A stretch of 64,000 nucleotides of DNA from Pseudomonas sp. 10-1B (GCF_000935045.1 NZ_JYKS01000001.1:1-64000); one strand, 5' to 3'; positions 1 through 9,088 are shown, numbered from the stretch's first letter. Notes: generated from the letters alone by a model not told the origin. Numbers and translations: made by a program.

Positions 1-45
1 AATGTGGGAGCTGGCTTGCCGGCGATGCGCCGCGCGGGCGGCGCT
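1..45. repeat. REP element at window edge
   Basis: GTGGGAGCTGGCTTGCCGGCGAT, split here as GTGGGAGCTGG and CTTGCCGGCGAT, is the core found in most large gaps of this window. It is cut by the window start, and GC-rich sequence follows it. Confidence 0.75.
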
Positions 46-163
46 CGGTCTCACAGGCGACACCCATCTCCAGCCAGGCACCCCCAGCCTTCTCACTGTA
101 TCGGCCCACTCCACTTTTTCTTTATCCAAGCATTCAATTTAAATCTTGCCTCCCCCGCGTAAT

Positions 164-184
164 GCGCCGCAACATGGCGCTTTT
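164..184 (+). other. short GC hairpin followed by TTTT in the leader of the antiporter gene
   Basis: GCGCC-GCAACAT-GGCGC is a perfect 5-bp stem followed by TTTT, 64 bases before the next start codon. It could end an upstream transcript or attenuate the antiporter gene. I see no known riboswitch consensus in positions 100-247. Confidence 0.3.
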
Positions 185-247
185 GACATCTGCCACCCAC
201 TGCTGCAGAGTGCGCGCTTTTTTCTGTCGTAATGAGGTAAGCCAACC

Positions 248-1567
248 ATGAATGCAGTGATCGCCGCGGTCGGCATCATGCTGATACTCAGCCTGTCCCG
301 CGTGCACGTGGTCATCGCCCTGATCATTGGTGCCTTGGTCGGTGGGCTGGTCGGCGGCCTGGGTATCGAGGGCACGCTCAAGGCCTTCAACGGTGGTCTG
401 GGTGGTGGGGCCACGGTGGCCTTGTCCTATGCACTGCTGGGCGCCTTCGCCGTGGCCATCGCCAAGTCCGGCCTGGCCCATGCCTTGGCCGACCGCGCCC
501 TGGCCATGATCGACCGCCAGGGACATGCCAGTGGCGGCAAGGTCAAATGGCTGATGATTGGCCTGATGCTGGCGGTAGCAGTGTCGTCGCAGAACATCCT
601 GCCCATCCACATCGCCTTCATCCCGCTGCTGGTGCCGCCATTGCTGTACGTGCTGACCCGCATGCGCATCGACCGCCGGCTGATCGCTTGCGTGATCACC
701 TTCGGCCTGATCACCCCGTACATGTTCCTGCCGGTGGGCTTTGGCAACATTTTCCTCAACGAAATCCTGCTGGCCAACGTCGCCCGTGCCGGGGTCGACG
801 TAAGTGGCGTCAACGTTACCCACGCCATGGCCATCCCGGCCGCCGGCATGCTCGCCGGGCTGTTGCTGGCGGTGTTCATCAGCTACCGCAAGAAGCGCGA
901 CTACGACCTGGCGCGCATCGAGCAGGTGGAGCAGGTGAGCGTGCAGTACAACCCGCTTACCCTGCTGGTGGCCGGGCTGGCGATCGCTGCGGCATTCATC
1001 GTCCAGCTGTTGCTGGACTCGATGATCATCGGCGCCATGGTCGGCTTCCTGATTTTCTCGCTGTCGGGCATCGTCAAGTGGAAGGACACCGACGACCTGT
1101 TCACCGAGGGCATGAAGATGATGGCCATGATCGGCTTCATCATGATTGCCGCCTCGGGCTTTGCCGACGTGATGAAAGCCACTGGCGAAGTGCAAAGCCT
1201 GGTGGAAACCTCGGCGCAGTGGATCGACCACAGCAAGGGCATCGGTGCCTTGCTGATGCTGTTGGTAGGGCTGCTGGTGACCATGGGCATCGGCTCGTCG
1301 TTCTCCACCGTGCCGATCCTGGCGGCGATCTTCGTGCCGCTGTGTGTGCAACTGGGCTTCGACCCGTTGGCCACGGTGTGTATCGTCGGTACTGCCGGTG
1401 CCTTGGGGGATGCGGGTTCGCCGGCTTCGGACTCCACCCTGGGCCCGACCTCGGGCCTGAACGTGGACGGCCAGCACCACCATATCTGGGACACCGTGGT
1501 GCCGACCTTCATCCACTATAACCTGCCGCTGCTGGCGTTTGGCTGGTTGGCGGCGATGACGCTCTGA
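248..1567 (+). CDS. Na+/H+ antiporter family permease (YuiF/COG2056 type)
   Basis: This 439-residue inner-membrane protein is almost entirely hydrophobic, with about 11-12 membrane segments and glycine-rich stretches near residues 25-60. The C-terminal half has the [16 protein letters not shown] signature of the Na+/H+ antiporter / histidine permease-like group. Related proteins are annotated as cation/proton antiporters, and some neighbours in other genomes suggest amino acid transport, so the substrate is not settled. The start is chosen for the AGGTAAG site 8 bases before ATG 248. It converges on fecR with a 13-base gap, so the two 3' ends are packed together without an obvious terminator. 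Confidence 0.8.
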   Translation: MNAVIAAVGIMLILSLSRVHVVIALIIGALVGGLVGGLGIEGTLKAFNGGLGGGATVALSYALLGAFAVAIAKSGLAHALADRALAMIDRQGHASGGKVKWLMIGLMLAVAVSSQNILPIHIAFIPLLVPPLLYVLTRMRIDRRLIACVITFGLITPYMFLPVGFGNIFLNEILLANVARAGVDVSGVNVTHAMAIPAAGMLAGLLLAVFISYRKKRDYDLARIEQVEQVSVQYNPLTLLVAGLAIAAAFIVQLLLDSMIIGAMVGFLIFSLSGIVKWKDTDDLFTEGMKMMAMIGFIMIAASGFADVMKATGEVQSLVETSAQWIDHSKGIGALLMLLVGLLVTMGIGSSFSTVPILAAIFVPLCVQLGFDPLATVCIVGTAGALGDAGSPASDSTLGPTSGLNVDGQHHHIWDTVVPTFIHYNLPLLAFGWLAAMTL

Positions 1568-1580
1568 GGTGGGGAGGGCG

Positions 1581-2588
1581 TCAGCCCTTGTCGGGCGGCG
1601 GCGAGATGCGATTGAGCACGGTGCTGCCGTCCTTGCTGCGGGTCAGGTAGATCGGCAGCACCTTGGGCAGGTTGTTGACCAAGTGCCCGACTTCGCGGGT
1701 GTTGTAGATGCCGCTGATGCGGATGCGCCCGGTGCTGGCATCGGCCAGCAGCAGTGGCGCGTCGAGGTAACGGTTGATCACCGGCAGCGCCTGCTCCAGG
1801 CTGAGGTTGTCGAGCACCAGCTTGCCGCTGCGCCAGGCCAGGCTGCTGCTGTAGTCGTCGCTTTGCTCCAACTGCGGCTCGAAGTCGCCCTTGTGATAGC
1901 TGGCCTGCATCCCCGGGCCGAGGCGGTAGCCGCCGACGCTGCCGTCGCTGGACACCAGCACCGAGCCTTCCACCAAGGTGACCTTGACCTGGTCCTGGTA
2001 CTTCCACACGTTGAACTGGGTGCCGGTGACCCGGGTCTGGCCGCGGCCGGCATGCACGATGAACGGGTGGCTGCTGTCGTGCTGTACCTTGAAGAACGCC
2101 TCGCCACGCTTGAGCGTGACCTGGCGCTGGTCCTTGTAGTTGAGGTAGGTAAGCTCGGTATTGAGGTTGAGCTGCACCGTGCTGCCGTCGCTCAGCTCCA
2201 CGGTCTGCATGCGGTCGCCGGCTTCGAAATGCTGGTAGTGGTTGGGCAGCCAGCCTTGTTCCCAGCCCACCCAGCCAGCCAGGGGCAGCACCGCCAGGGC
2301 GATGGCCGCGGCAGAGGCCAGCGGGCGCCAATTGCGCGGGCGAACGGCGCGCCGAGCGGGCGGGTTGAAGTCGATGACAGTGGCGTTGCGTGGCAGCAGG
2401 TCGGCGGTTTGCCAGATTTCCAGCATCGCCTGGTATTCCGCGGCATGCCGTGGGTCGGCCGCCAGCCAGCGGGCGAACGCCTCGCGCTCGGCCGCCGTGC
2501 AATCTTCGGCGTGCAGGCGCATGCACCAGTGCGCGGCGGCGTCGGTGATGGCATCGTCTGGGCTGGGGTTGAGGCGGTCGTGGTTCAT
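1581..2588 (-). CDS. FecR-family anti-sigma factor / sigma regulator (orphan)
   Basis: The 335-residue protein has the FecR layout. A cytoplasmic N-terminal helical domain (about residues 10-85) carries the WxxRL and FxxWLAADPRHAxxY motifs that hold an ECF sigma factor. One membrane segment lies near residues 92-112. A periplasmic FecR domain follows, and then a C-terminal domain that resembles the receptor-contact region. Such proteins pass an iron-siderophore or other uptake signal from a TonB receptor to an ECF sigma factor. Neither partner lies beside it: upstream is a tandem REP array and downstream is a convergent permease. CGGAG lies just before the ATG. Confidence 0.85.
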   Translation of the reverse strand: MNHDRLNPSPDDAITDAAAHWCMRLHAEDCTAAEREAFARWLAADPRHAAEYQAMLEIWQTADLLPRNATVIDFNPPARRAVRPRNWRPLASAAAIALAVLPLAGWVGWEQGWLPNHYQHFEAGDRMQTVELSDGSTVQLNLNTELTYLNYKDQRQVTLKRGEAFFKVQHDSSHPFIVHAGRGQTRVTGTQFNVWKYQDQVKVTLVEGSVLVSSDGSVGGYRLGPGMQASYHKGDFEPQLEQSDDYSSSLAWRSGKLVLDNLSLEQALPVINRYLDAPLLLADASTGRIRISGIYNTREVGHLVNNLPKVLPIYLTRSKDGSTVLNRISPPPDKG

Positions 2589-2747
2589 TGCGGCTCCGGG
2601 TTTTGCGTATTCTACCCTTGCTAGAGGGCTCCCGAGAACAGACGTAATGGCGAATGACTATCAGTTGTGCCGGTTTTTCGTCGGATTGGCAGCCGGTTTT
2701 CAGCGTTTGAGAACCTTTCGCGCATGCATTTACAGGCTGAAATCGCT

Positions 2748-2999
2748 GGGGGCTGCTGTGCAGCCCATCGCTGGCAAGCCAAGCTCCCACAGGTACTGCA
2801 TAAGGGATCTGAGCCTGTGCGATCCCTGTGAGAGCCCATCGCTGGCAAGCCAGGCTTCCACAGGTACTGCATAAGGGATTGAGCCTGTGCGACCCCTGTG
2901 AGAGCCCATCGCTGGCAAGCCAGGCTCCCACAGGTACTGCATAAGGGCTCTGAGCCTGTGCGATCCCTGTGGGAGCCTGGCTTGCCAGCGATGAGGCCG
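2748..2999. repeat. tandem REP array, three units of about 71 bp plus an inverted end copy
   Basis: Units start near 2762, 2833 and 2903. Each carries GCCCATCGCTGGCAAGCC, a CTCCCACAGGTACTGCATAA stretch and GAGCCTGTGCGA. The array closes with an inverted copy (GTGGGAGCCTGG then CTTGCCAGCGAT). This fills the 422-base gap between fecR and the acyl-CoA dehydrogenase. I see no gene in it. Confidence 0.85.
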
Positions 3000-3010
3000 G
3001 TGCAGGACGA

Positions 3011-4780
3011 TCAGAATTGTTCGGGTGTCATTCCATAAAGGCTGGCACTACCTGCTCGAATACTGGCCTCCAGCCCCAACCCACGTGGCAACACCCGCTG
3101 GAAGAAGAACTCCGCGCACGCCAGTTTGGCCCCGTAAAATGCGCCGTCTTCCTCGCGCTTGGCCAAGGCCACCGCCGCCATCCGTGCCCACATATAGGCA
3201 TACGCGGTCAGCCCGAACAACTGCAGGTACTCCACCGCCACCGCGCTGACCAGGTTGGCATCCTCGCTGGCACGCGCCCGCAGCCAGGCGCTGGTCGCTT
3301 CCAGCCGCGCCAGGCTCGCTTGCAGGGCCTCGCGGTGCAACGGCGCATCCACGCTGAAGGCCCGTACTTCGGCGGCAAAGCTGGCCAGGGCCTGGCCACC
3401 GTCGGCCAGCACCTTGCGCCCGAGCAGGTCGAGGGCCTGGATACCGTTGGTGCCTTCGTAGATCTGTGCGATGCGCACGTCGCGCACCCGTTGTTCCTGC
3501 CCCCATTCGCGGATGTAGCCATGGCCGCCATACACTTGCTGGCCGAGCACGCAGCTTTCCAGGCCATTGTCGGTGAAGAAGGCCTTGGCCACCGGCGTCA
3601 GCAGCGCCACCAAGCGCTGGGCATGCTCGCGCTCGCCAGCGTCTTCGGCGTAGCGCGCCAGGTCCAGCTGCTGGCCAACGTAGGTGGCGAACGCCCGGCC
3701 ACCTTCGGTGAGGGTGCGCATGGTCAGCAGCATGCGCCGCACATCGCCGTGGTGGATGATCGGGTCGGCAACCTTGTCCTGTGCCTGCGGAGCACTGGCG
3801 GCGCGGCTTTGCAGGCGCTCGTTGGCGTAGTGGGCGGCGCTCTGGTAGGACGCCTCGGCACAGCCGATACCCTGGATGCCGATGGACAGGCGCTCGTAGT
3901 TCATCATGGTGAACATCGCTGCCAGGCCCTTGTTCGGTTCGCCCACCAGGTAGCCCACCGCACCATCGAAGTTCATCACGCAGGTGGCCGAGGCCTTGAT
4001 GCCCATCTTGTGCTCGATCGAGCCACAATGGGCGGCGTTGCGCGCGCCCAGGCGGCCATCGGTTTCGACCAGGTACTTGGGCACCAGGAACAACGAGATA
4101 CCCTTGGCGCCGGCGGGCGCGTCCGGCAGCTTGGCCAGTACCAGGTGGACGATGTTCTCGGTCAGGTCCTGCTCGCCGCCGGTGATGAATATCTTGCTGC
4201 CGCTGATGCGGTAGCTGCCATCGGCCTGGGCTTCGGCGCGGCTGCGGATCAGCCCCAGGTCGGTGCCGGCGTGGGGTTCGGTGAGGCACATGGTGCCGGC
4301 CCAGCGGCCTTCATACAAAGGCGGCAGGTAGGTGGCCTTGAGCGTTTCGCTGGCATGGGCATCGATCGCCAGGCAGCTGCCGGCGCTCAAGGCCGAATAC
4401 AGGCTGAAGCTGCAGTCGGCGGCGTAGAGCATTTCTTCGAACAATACGCCGAGCATTTTCGGCATGCCCATGCCGCCATGATCGGGGTTGCCACCCAGGC
4501 CGACCCAGCCGCCTTCACGGTAGGTGTGCCAGGCTTCGCGGAAGCCGTCGGGGGTGGTGACTTCGCCTGCGTCGAAGCGTACGCCTTGCTCGTCTCCGTT
4601 GCGGCTGAGCGGGGCGATCAGCTGGCCGGTGACTTTGGCCGCTTCTTCGAGGATGGCGTCGGCGGTGGCGGCGTCGATGCGCTCGGCCAGGGCGGGCAGG
4701 CGGGCCCACAGGGCCGGGGCGTTGAATACGTCATGCAGGACGAAGCGCATGTCGCGCAGGGGGGCGGAGTAGGTGGGCAT
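3011..4780 (-). CDS. acyl-CoA dehydrogenase, long form with C-terminal domain (FadE/DmdC-like)
   Basis: This FAD enzyme oxidises an acyl-CoA to the 2-enoyl-CoA. It has 589 residues, longer than the classic 380-residue enzymes because of an extra C-terminal helical domain, as in the family that contains DmdC (methylmercaptopropionyl-CoA dehydrogenase). MCLTEPHAGTDLG and KIFITGGEQDLTENI are typical flavin-domain motifs. The catalytic glutamate is E442 in IYEGTNGIQ. ATG 4780 is chosen because AGGAG lies 7 bases upstream; an in-frame ATG at 4843 falls in REP sequence. The acyl-CoA ligase gene is upstream on the same strand across a REP pair, so the two probably form one pathway. Chain length is unknown. 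Confidence 0.9.
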   Translation of the reverse strand: MPTYSAPLRDMRFVLHDVFNAPALWARLPALAERIDAATADAILEEAAKVTGQLIAPLSRNGDEQGVRFDAGEVTTPDGFREAWHTYREGGWVGLGGNPDHGGMGMPKMLGVLFEEMLYAADCSFSLYSALSAGSCLAIDAHASETLKATYLPPLYEGRWAGTMCLTEPHAGTDLGLIRSRAEAQADGSYRISGSKIFITGGEQDLTENIVHLVLAKLPDAPAGAKGISLFLVPKYLVETDGRLGARNAAHCGSIEHKMGIKASATCVMNFDGAVGYLVGEPNKGLAAMFTMMNYERLSIGIQGIGCAEASYQSAAHYANERLQSRAASAPQAQDKVADPIIHHGDVRRMLLTMRTLTEGGRAFATYVGQQLDLARYAEDAGEREHAQRLVALLTPVAKAFFTDNGLESCVLGQQVYGGHGYIREWGQEQRVRDVRIAQIYEGTNGIQALDLLGRKVLADGGQALASFAAEVRAFSVDAPLHREALQASLARLEATSAWLRARASEDANLVSAVAVEYLQLFGLTAYAYMWARMAAVALAKREEDGAFYGAKLACAEFFFQRVLPRGLGLEASIRAGSASLYGMTPEQF

Positions 4781-4815
4781 CGTGGGCTCCTGGGAAATTG
4801 TGGGTGTCTGGGCGG

Positions 4816-4908
4816 GCCTCATCGCCGGCAAGCCAGCTCCCACAGGTACTGCACAAGGCTTGAGGCTTGCGCGATCCCTGTGGGAGCTGGCTTGCCGGCG
4901 ATGAGGTC
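4816..4908. repeat. REP inverted pair between ligase and dehydrogenase genes
   Basis: CCTCATCGCCGGCAAGCC plus AGCTCCCAC is mirrored about 50 bases later by GTGGGAGCT plus GGCTTGCCGGCGATGAGG. Transcribed in the intergenic part of the operon, it would form a long hairpin that could shield or uncouple the upstream ligase message. Confidence 0.85.
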
Positions 4909-4917
4909 TCTACGGTT

Positions 4918-6540
4918 TCAGAGGGCTTTGGCCCGGTCGCGCAGCACGTACTTCTGGATCTTGCCGGTGGAGGTCTTCGGCAGTTCGCCAAACACCACGG
5001 TCTTCGGCACCTTGAACCCGGCCAGGTGCTCGCGGCACCAGCTGGTGATGTCGGTTTCGCGGGTGTCCTCACGGCCGGGCTTGAGGGCGACGAAGGCGCA
5101 CGGCGTTTCTCCCCATTTTTCATCCGGGCGCGCCACCACAGCGGCCTCCAGCACCGCTGGGTGCTTGTACAGGGCGTCCTCGACCTCGATGGTGGAAATG
5201 TTCTCGCCGCCGGAAATGATGATGTCCTTGAGCCGGTCCTTGATCTCGACATAGCCGTCGGCATGCCATACGGCCAGGTCGCCAGTGTGGAACCAGCCGC
5301 CACGAAAGGCTTCGGCGGTAGCTTCGGGGTTTTTCAGGTAGCCCTTCATCACGGTGTTGCCACGCATGAAGATCTCGCCCAGGGTGTTGCCGTCGCGTGG
5401 CACTGGCTCAAGGGTTTGCGGGTCGGCGACCATCAGGCCGTCGAGGGTCGGGTAGCGCACACCCTGGCGTGACTTGATGCGCGCACGTTCCTCCAGCGTC
5501 AGCTCGTCCCATTCGTCATGCCAGGCACACACGGTCACCGGGCCATAGACCTCGGTCAGGCCGTAGGTATGGGTGACCTGGATGCCCATCTCTTCCACGG
5601 CGCCAATGACCTTGGCCGGTGGCGCGGCGCCAGCGACCATGGCCTGCACCGGGTGCTCGATGGCCGCCTTGGCCGCCTCGGGCATGTTGACCAGGGCGTT
5701 CAGCACGATGGGCGCGCCGCACAAGTGGCTGACCCGGTGTTCGCGGATCAGGGTCAGGATCTTCTGTGGGTCCACCCGGCGCAGGAACACATGGGTGCCG
5801 GCCAGGGCGGTGATGGTCCAGGGGTAGCACCAGCCGTTGCAGTGGAACATCGGCAGGGTCCACAGGTACACCGGGCGGTGGCCCATGGCCCAGGTCATCT
5901 GGTTGCCCAGCGCGTTGAGATAGGCGCCGCGGTGATGATAGACCACGCCCTTGGGGTTGCCGGTGGTGCCGGAGGTGTAGTTGAGCGAAATGGCCTGCCA
6001 CTCGTCATCGGGCCACTCCCAGGCGAATTCCGGGTCGCCTTCGGCGAGCAAGGCCTCGTAGTCCAGCTCGCTGAGCGCACGGCCTTCGCCGTACTCCGGG
6101 TCATCCACATCCACCACCAAGGGCGGGTGTTCGAGCAACGCCAGGGCTGCTTCGATGACGGTGTGGAACTCACGGTCGGTAATCAGCACCTTGGCCTCGC
6201 CATGCTGCAGCATGAAGGCGATGGCCTCGGCGTCCAGGCGCACGTTCAGGGTATTGAGCACGGCACCGGTCATGGGCACGCCGAAGTGGGCTTCGAGCAT
6301 GGCCGGGGTGTTGGGCAGCATCACCGCCACCGTGTCGCCACGGCCGATGCCGCGGCCCGCCAGGGCGCTGGCCAGGCGCCGACAGCGTTGGTAGGTTTCT
6401 TGCCAGTTGCGGCGGATGGCACCGTGGATCACTGCCGGATAATTGCCGTACACGGCAGCGGTGCGTTCGATGAAGCTCAGTGGGGTGAGGGCGACATGGT
6501 TGACGGCAGCGGGCATCAGGCCCTGGGCATAGATCGACAT
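4918..6540 (-). CDS. acyl-CoA ligase (medium-chain / DmdB-like AMP-binding enzyme)
   Basis: This 540-residue adenylate-forming enzyme activates a carboxylic acid with ATP and CoA. The AMP-binding P-loop NYTSGTTGNPKG lies near residues 187-198. The adenine motif THTYGLTE and the TGDLAVWHADGYVEIKDR hinge follow, and the C-terminal lysine motif is SPKTSTGKIQKY-like (KTSTGKIQK). Overall it matches the AlkK/DmdB group, which takes medium-chain or methylmercaptopropionate acids. AGGATT sits 8 bases before the ATG. It is divergent from a histidine kinase gene, with a strong palindromic site between them, so the two-component pair probably controls it. The substrate is inferred only from the family. 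Confidence 0.9.
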   Translation of the reverse strand: MSIYAQGLMPAAVNHVALTPLSFIERTAAVYGNYPAVIHGAIRRNWQETYQRCRRLASALAGRGIGRGDTVAVMLPNTPAMLEAHFGVPMTGAVLNTLNVRLDAEAIAFMLQHGEAKVLITDREFHTVIEAALALLEHPPLVVDVDDPEYGEGRALSELDYEALLAEGDPEFAWEWPDDEWQAISLNYTSGTTGNPKGVVYHHRGAYLNALGNQMTWAMGHRPVYLWTLPMFHCNGWCYPWTITALAGTHVFLRRVDPQKILTLIREHRVSHLCGAPIVLNALVNMPEAAKAAIEHPVQAMVAGAAPPAKVIGAVEEMGIQVTHTYGLTEVYGPVTVCAWHDEWDELTLEERARIKSRQGVRYPTLDGLMVADPQTLEPVPRDGNTLGEIFMRGNTVMKGYLKNPEATAEAFRGGWFHTGDLAVWHADGYVEIKDRLKDIIISGGENISTIEVEDALYKHPAVLEAAVVARPDEKWGETPCAFVALKPGREDTRETDITSWCREHLAGFKVPKTVVFGELPKTSTGKIQKYVLRDRAKAL

Positions 6541-6690
6541 GCGGTAATCCTGTAGGGGAGGCAGGCGCAGCCTGTGCGCTTGGCCCCCGGTGGCTGATTG
6601 TTAGCTCTGTTCAGGGTGCAGGGAGGCGGACGGTGGGCCGCTCCCCCTTGTCGCAGTTTTACGCGAGTCGCTATGGTAGTAGGAATATCG

Positions 6691-6718
6691 ACTATAGCAA
6701 TATAGTAAAACTACTATA
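6691..6718. promoter_or_regulatory. overlapping inverted repeats, candidate response-regulator operator
   Basis: ACTATA-GCAA-TATAGT (6691-6706) and TATAGTA-AAAC-TACTATA (6701-6718) are both perfect and share an arm. They sit in an AT-rich island between the divergent acyl-CoA ligase and histidine kinase genes. That is where a FixJ-like activator of the ligase operon would bind. Confidence 0.6.
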
Positions 6719-6735
6719 ACAACGAGCCGCCCACC

Positions 6736-8142
6736 GTGGACAAGACTGCTTACCCTTTGCTCGCCAAGGACCCACAACCCAGCCTGCTGCTTGCAGGCGA
6801 CGCCACGCCTCTGGCGGTCAATCCGGCATTGCAGGCCTGCATCGATGCAGGCCCGGCGCTGGCCTGCTGGCTGCCGGCCAACTGCGCTGCGCTGGTGCGT
6901 GCCTGTCTACGCCAGCACCGGGCGATTGCCGATGTCGAGGTGCGGGTCGGCGAGCGCATCGTGCTGTGGAGTTTCATCCCGGACGACCAGGGCCAGTGGG
7001 TGCTGGCGCGCTGTCGTGACGCCAGCGAAGAGCGCCGTGGCGCACACGAAGCCAGCCGCGCCCGGCGCCTGTACCGGCTGATCATCGAGAACACCACTGA
7101 TCTGATCTCCCGACACAGCCCCGATGGCCGCTTCCTCGATGCCTCGCCGGCGGCATTCCGTCTGCTTGGCCTGTGGCCCGAGCAATTGCGCGGCATGGCC
7201 GTGCATACCCTGCTGCACCCACGCGAACGCCGCCAGGTGCTGCGCCAGGCTGCCGCCGCCCTGGACCAGGACGGCTACCACACCATGACCTGCCGGGTGC
7301 GCCAGGCCACAGGCGGTTATCGCTGGTTCGAGATCGCCAGCCGGGCCATCCGCGAAACCTACACCGGCGCGGTGGTGGAGGTGGTCAGCGTGTCTCGCGA
7401 TATCACCTTGCGTATCGAAGCCCAGGAGAATCTGGCGCACAGTGCCCGGCTGGCCACCCTGGGTGAGCTGGCCTCGGGCATTGCCCACGAGATCAACCAG
7501 CCGTTGGCCGCGGTGGTCAACTACGCCAACGCCAGCCAGCGCTACCTGCAGGGCCTGGAGCGCGATCCGCAAGCCCGTGAACGGGTAGGGCAAGGCCTGC
7601 AGCGCATCACCGAGCAGGCCACCCACGCTGCCGAGGTGATCCGCCGCCTGCGCGCCTTCCTGCGCAAGGGGCCACGCCGCTTGCAAGCGCTGGACGTGGC
7701 CGAGGTGGCTGGCGAGGCCATGCGCCTGTGTGCCTGGGAGGCCGCACGCGACCAGGTGGTCGTCGAGTTGCGCATGAGCGCGCAGCTGCCCTCGGTGTAT
7801 GCCGACCGGGTACTGCTGGAGCAGGTGCTGCTCAATTTGTTGCGCAACGCCATCGACGCCAACCGCGAGCAGCATGGCGAGCGCTCATCGCGTATTCTGC
7901 TGGGCGCCGTGCGCGATGGCGACGGCGTGCTGGTCGAGGTGGCCGACCAGGGCCCGGGTGTGGCGCCCGAACGCCTGGATGAAATCTTCACGCCGTTCAT
8001 CACCAGCAAGGCCGACGGGCTGGGCCTGGGTTTGAGCATGAGCCGCAGCCTGATCGAAGGTTTTGGTGGCAGCCTGTGGGCGCGCGCCGGCGAGAATGGC
8101 GGCCTGGTACTGTGCTGCCGCCTGGCGGTCAGCAGGGGATGA
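6736..8142 (+). CDS. PAS-domain sensor histidine kinase, FixL-like
   Basis: The 468-residue kinase has no convincing membrane segment and is probably cytoplasmic. Residues about 1-105 form a divergent PAS-like domain. A clear PAS domain follows at about 110-230 (LIIENTTDLISRHSPDGRF ... GYRWFEI). The HisKA domain has H251 in SGIAHEINQPLAA, and the ATPase domain has NLLRNAIDAN, DQGPGV and GLGLGLSMSRS. No heme-binding histidine pocket can be claimed. The start is GTG 6736, and its ribosome site is weak. The stop overlaps the start region of the response regulator gene. It faces the ligase operon, its likely target. Confidence 0.88.
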   Translation: MDKTAYPLLAKDPQPSLLLAGDATPLAVNPALQACIDAGPALACWLPANCAALVRACLRQHRAIADVEVRVGERIVLWSFIPDDQGQWVLARCRDASEERRGAHEASRARRLYRLIIENTTDLISRHSPDGRFLDASPAAFRLLGLWPEQLRGMAVHTLLHPRERRQVLRQAAAALDQDGYHTMTCRVRQATGGYRWFEIASRAIRETYTGAVVEVVSVSRDITLRIEAQENLAHSARLATLGELASGIAHEINQPLAAVVNYANASQRYLQGLERDPQARERVGQGLQRITEQATHAAEVIRRLRAFLRKGPRRLQALDVAEVAGEAMRLCAWEAARDQVVVELRMSAQLPSVYADRVLLEQVLLNLLRNAIDANREQHGERSSRILLGAVRDGDGVLVEVADQGPGVAPERLDEIFTPFITSKADGLGLGLSMSRSLIEGFGGSLWARAGENGGLVLCCRLAVSRG

Positions 8143-8153
8143 GGGAGGTAGCG

Positions 8154-8783
8154 GTGCAGGCGAAAGTGTATGTGGTCGATGACGACCAGGGTATGCGCGA
8201 TTCGACAGTCTGGCTGCTGCAGTCGGTGGGCTTGCAGGCCTTGCCGTTCGCCAGCGGCCAGGCGTTTCTCGACGCCTGTGGCGACGATGGGCCTGGTTGT
8301 GTGCTGCTGGACGTGCGCATGCCGGGGCTGGGTGGCTTGGCCGTGCAGCAGGCGATGCGCGAGCGTGGCCTGGCATTGCCGGTGATCTTTGTCAGCGGCC
8401 ATGCCGATGTGCCGATCGTGGTGCGGGCGTTCAAGGCCGGCGCCTGCGATTTCATCGAAAAACCTTATAACGACCAGTTGCTGCTGGACAGCGTGCAGGC
8501 TGCGTTGGAGCACGCCGGGCGGGCACGCCAGGGCGACCAGGCGCTGGCCGAGGTGCAGGCACGTATCGACGGCCTGACGCCGCGTGAGCGTGACGTGTTC
8601 GTGCCATTGGCCCAAGGATTGAACAACCGCGAGATTGCCGAGCGGCTTGGCGTCAGCGTGAAGACCGTGGACCTGTACCGGGGGCGGGTGATGAAACGGC
8701 TGCAGGCCGGCAGCCTGGCGGAGCTGGTGGGTATGGCGATTGCCTGCGGGGCGGTGGAAGCGTTGAGCTTGCGCGCGCTTTAG
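8154..8783 (+). CDS. FixJ/NarL-type response regulator
   Basis: The receiver domain (about residues 1-120) has the acidic pair VDDD, phospho-acceptor D53 in LLDVRMPG, the threonine/serine position in FVSGHAD and lysine in EKPYND. A LuxR-type helix-turn-helix lies at about 140-200 (LTPRERDVFVPLAQGLNNREIAERLGVS, shown by its LTPRERD and NREIAERL parts). I chose GTG 8154 because GGGAGG lies 6 bases upstream. ATG 8139, which overlaps the kinase stop, has its purines too close and would add five residues. It forms a pair with the kinase and probably activates the ligase-dehydrogenase genes. The resulting length is 209 residues. Confidence 0.88.
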   Translation: MQAKVYVVDDDQGMRDSTVWLLQSVGLQALPFASGQAFLDACGDDGPGCVLLDVRMPGLGGLAVQQAMRERGLALPVIFVSGHADVPIVVRAFKAGACDFIEKPYNDQLLLDSVQAALEHAGRARQGDQALAEVQARIDGLTPRERDVFVPLAQGLNNREIAERLGVSVKTVDLYRGRVMKRLQAGSLAELVGMAIACGAVEALSLRAL

Positions 8784-8820
8784 CTGACTTCAAGATCTGA
8801 AGCCTTTCGCGGTTCTTGGG

Positions 8821-9024
8821 GGAGCAACTGTTTTGTATTGCCTGGACTGGCCTCATCGCCGGCAAGCCACACAGGTACTGCACAGGGCTTGCGGTCTATG
8901 CGGTCGAGGTGGGAGCGGCCTTGTGTCGCGAAAGGGCCGCAAGGCGGCCCCAGCGATCTTCGCAGGGCCTCGGATTCTGGGGCTGCTGCGCAGCCCTTTC
9001 GCGACACAAGGCCGCTCCCACAAG
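8821..9024. repeat. REP cluster with a long inverted pair
   Basis: One REP core (CCTCATCGCCGGCAAGCC) is followed by GTGGGAGCGGCC-TTGTGTCGCGAAAGGGC at about 8910, which is mirrored at about 8995-9022 (CCCTTTCGCGACACAAGG then CCGCTCCCAC). Inner GGGGCTGCTGCGCAGCCC adds another stem. It fills most of the 361-base gap before the marR gene. Confidence 0.8.
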
Positions 9025-9088
9025 GAGCCCATTCCCGGCGAGTAAAGTGTTCAATCATGAAATTTTGCATAGCACCCTAATCAAAGCT

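Noticed and set aside
100..247. A cation-responsive riboswitch before the Na+/H+ antiporter gene
   Set aside because: There are short hairpins, but I could not match any known riboswitch consensus. A covariance-model search would be decisive.
2762..2972. Small proteins encoded in the tandem REP array (70-80 codons)
   Set aside because: The frames contain repeated GSLACQRWA-type translations of REP DNA, with no ribosome sites.
8139..8141. ATG overlapping the kinase stop as start of the response regulator
   Set aside because: Its purine run is directly against the ATG, while GTG 8154 has GGGAGG at normal spacing and the receiver domain begins there. The choice changes only five residues.
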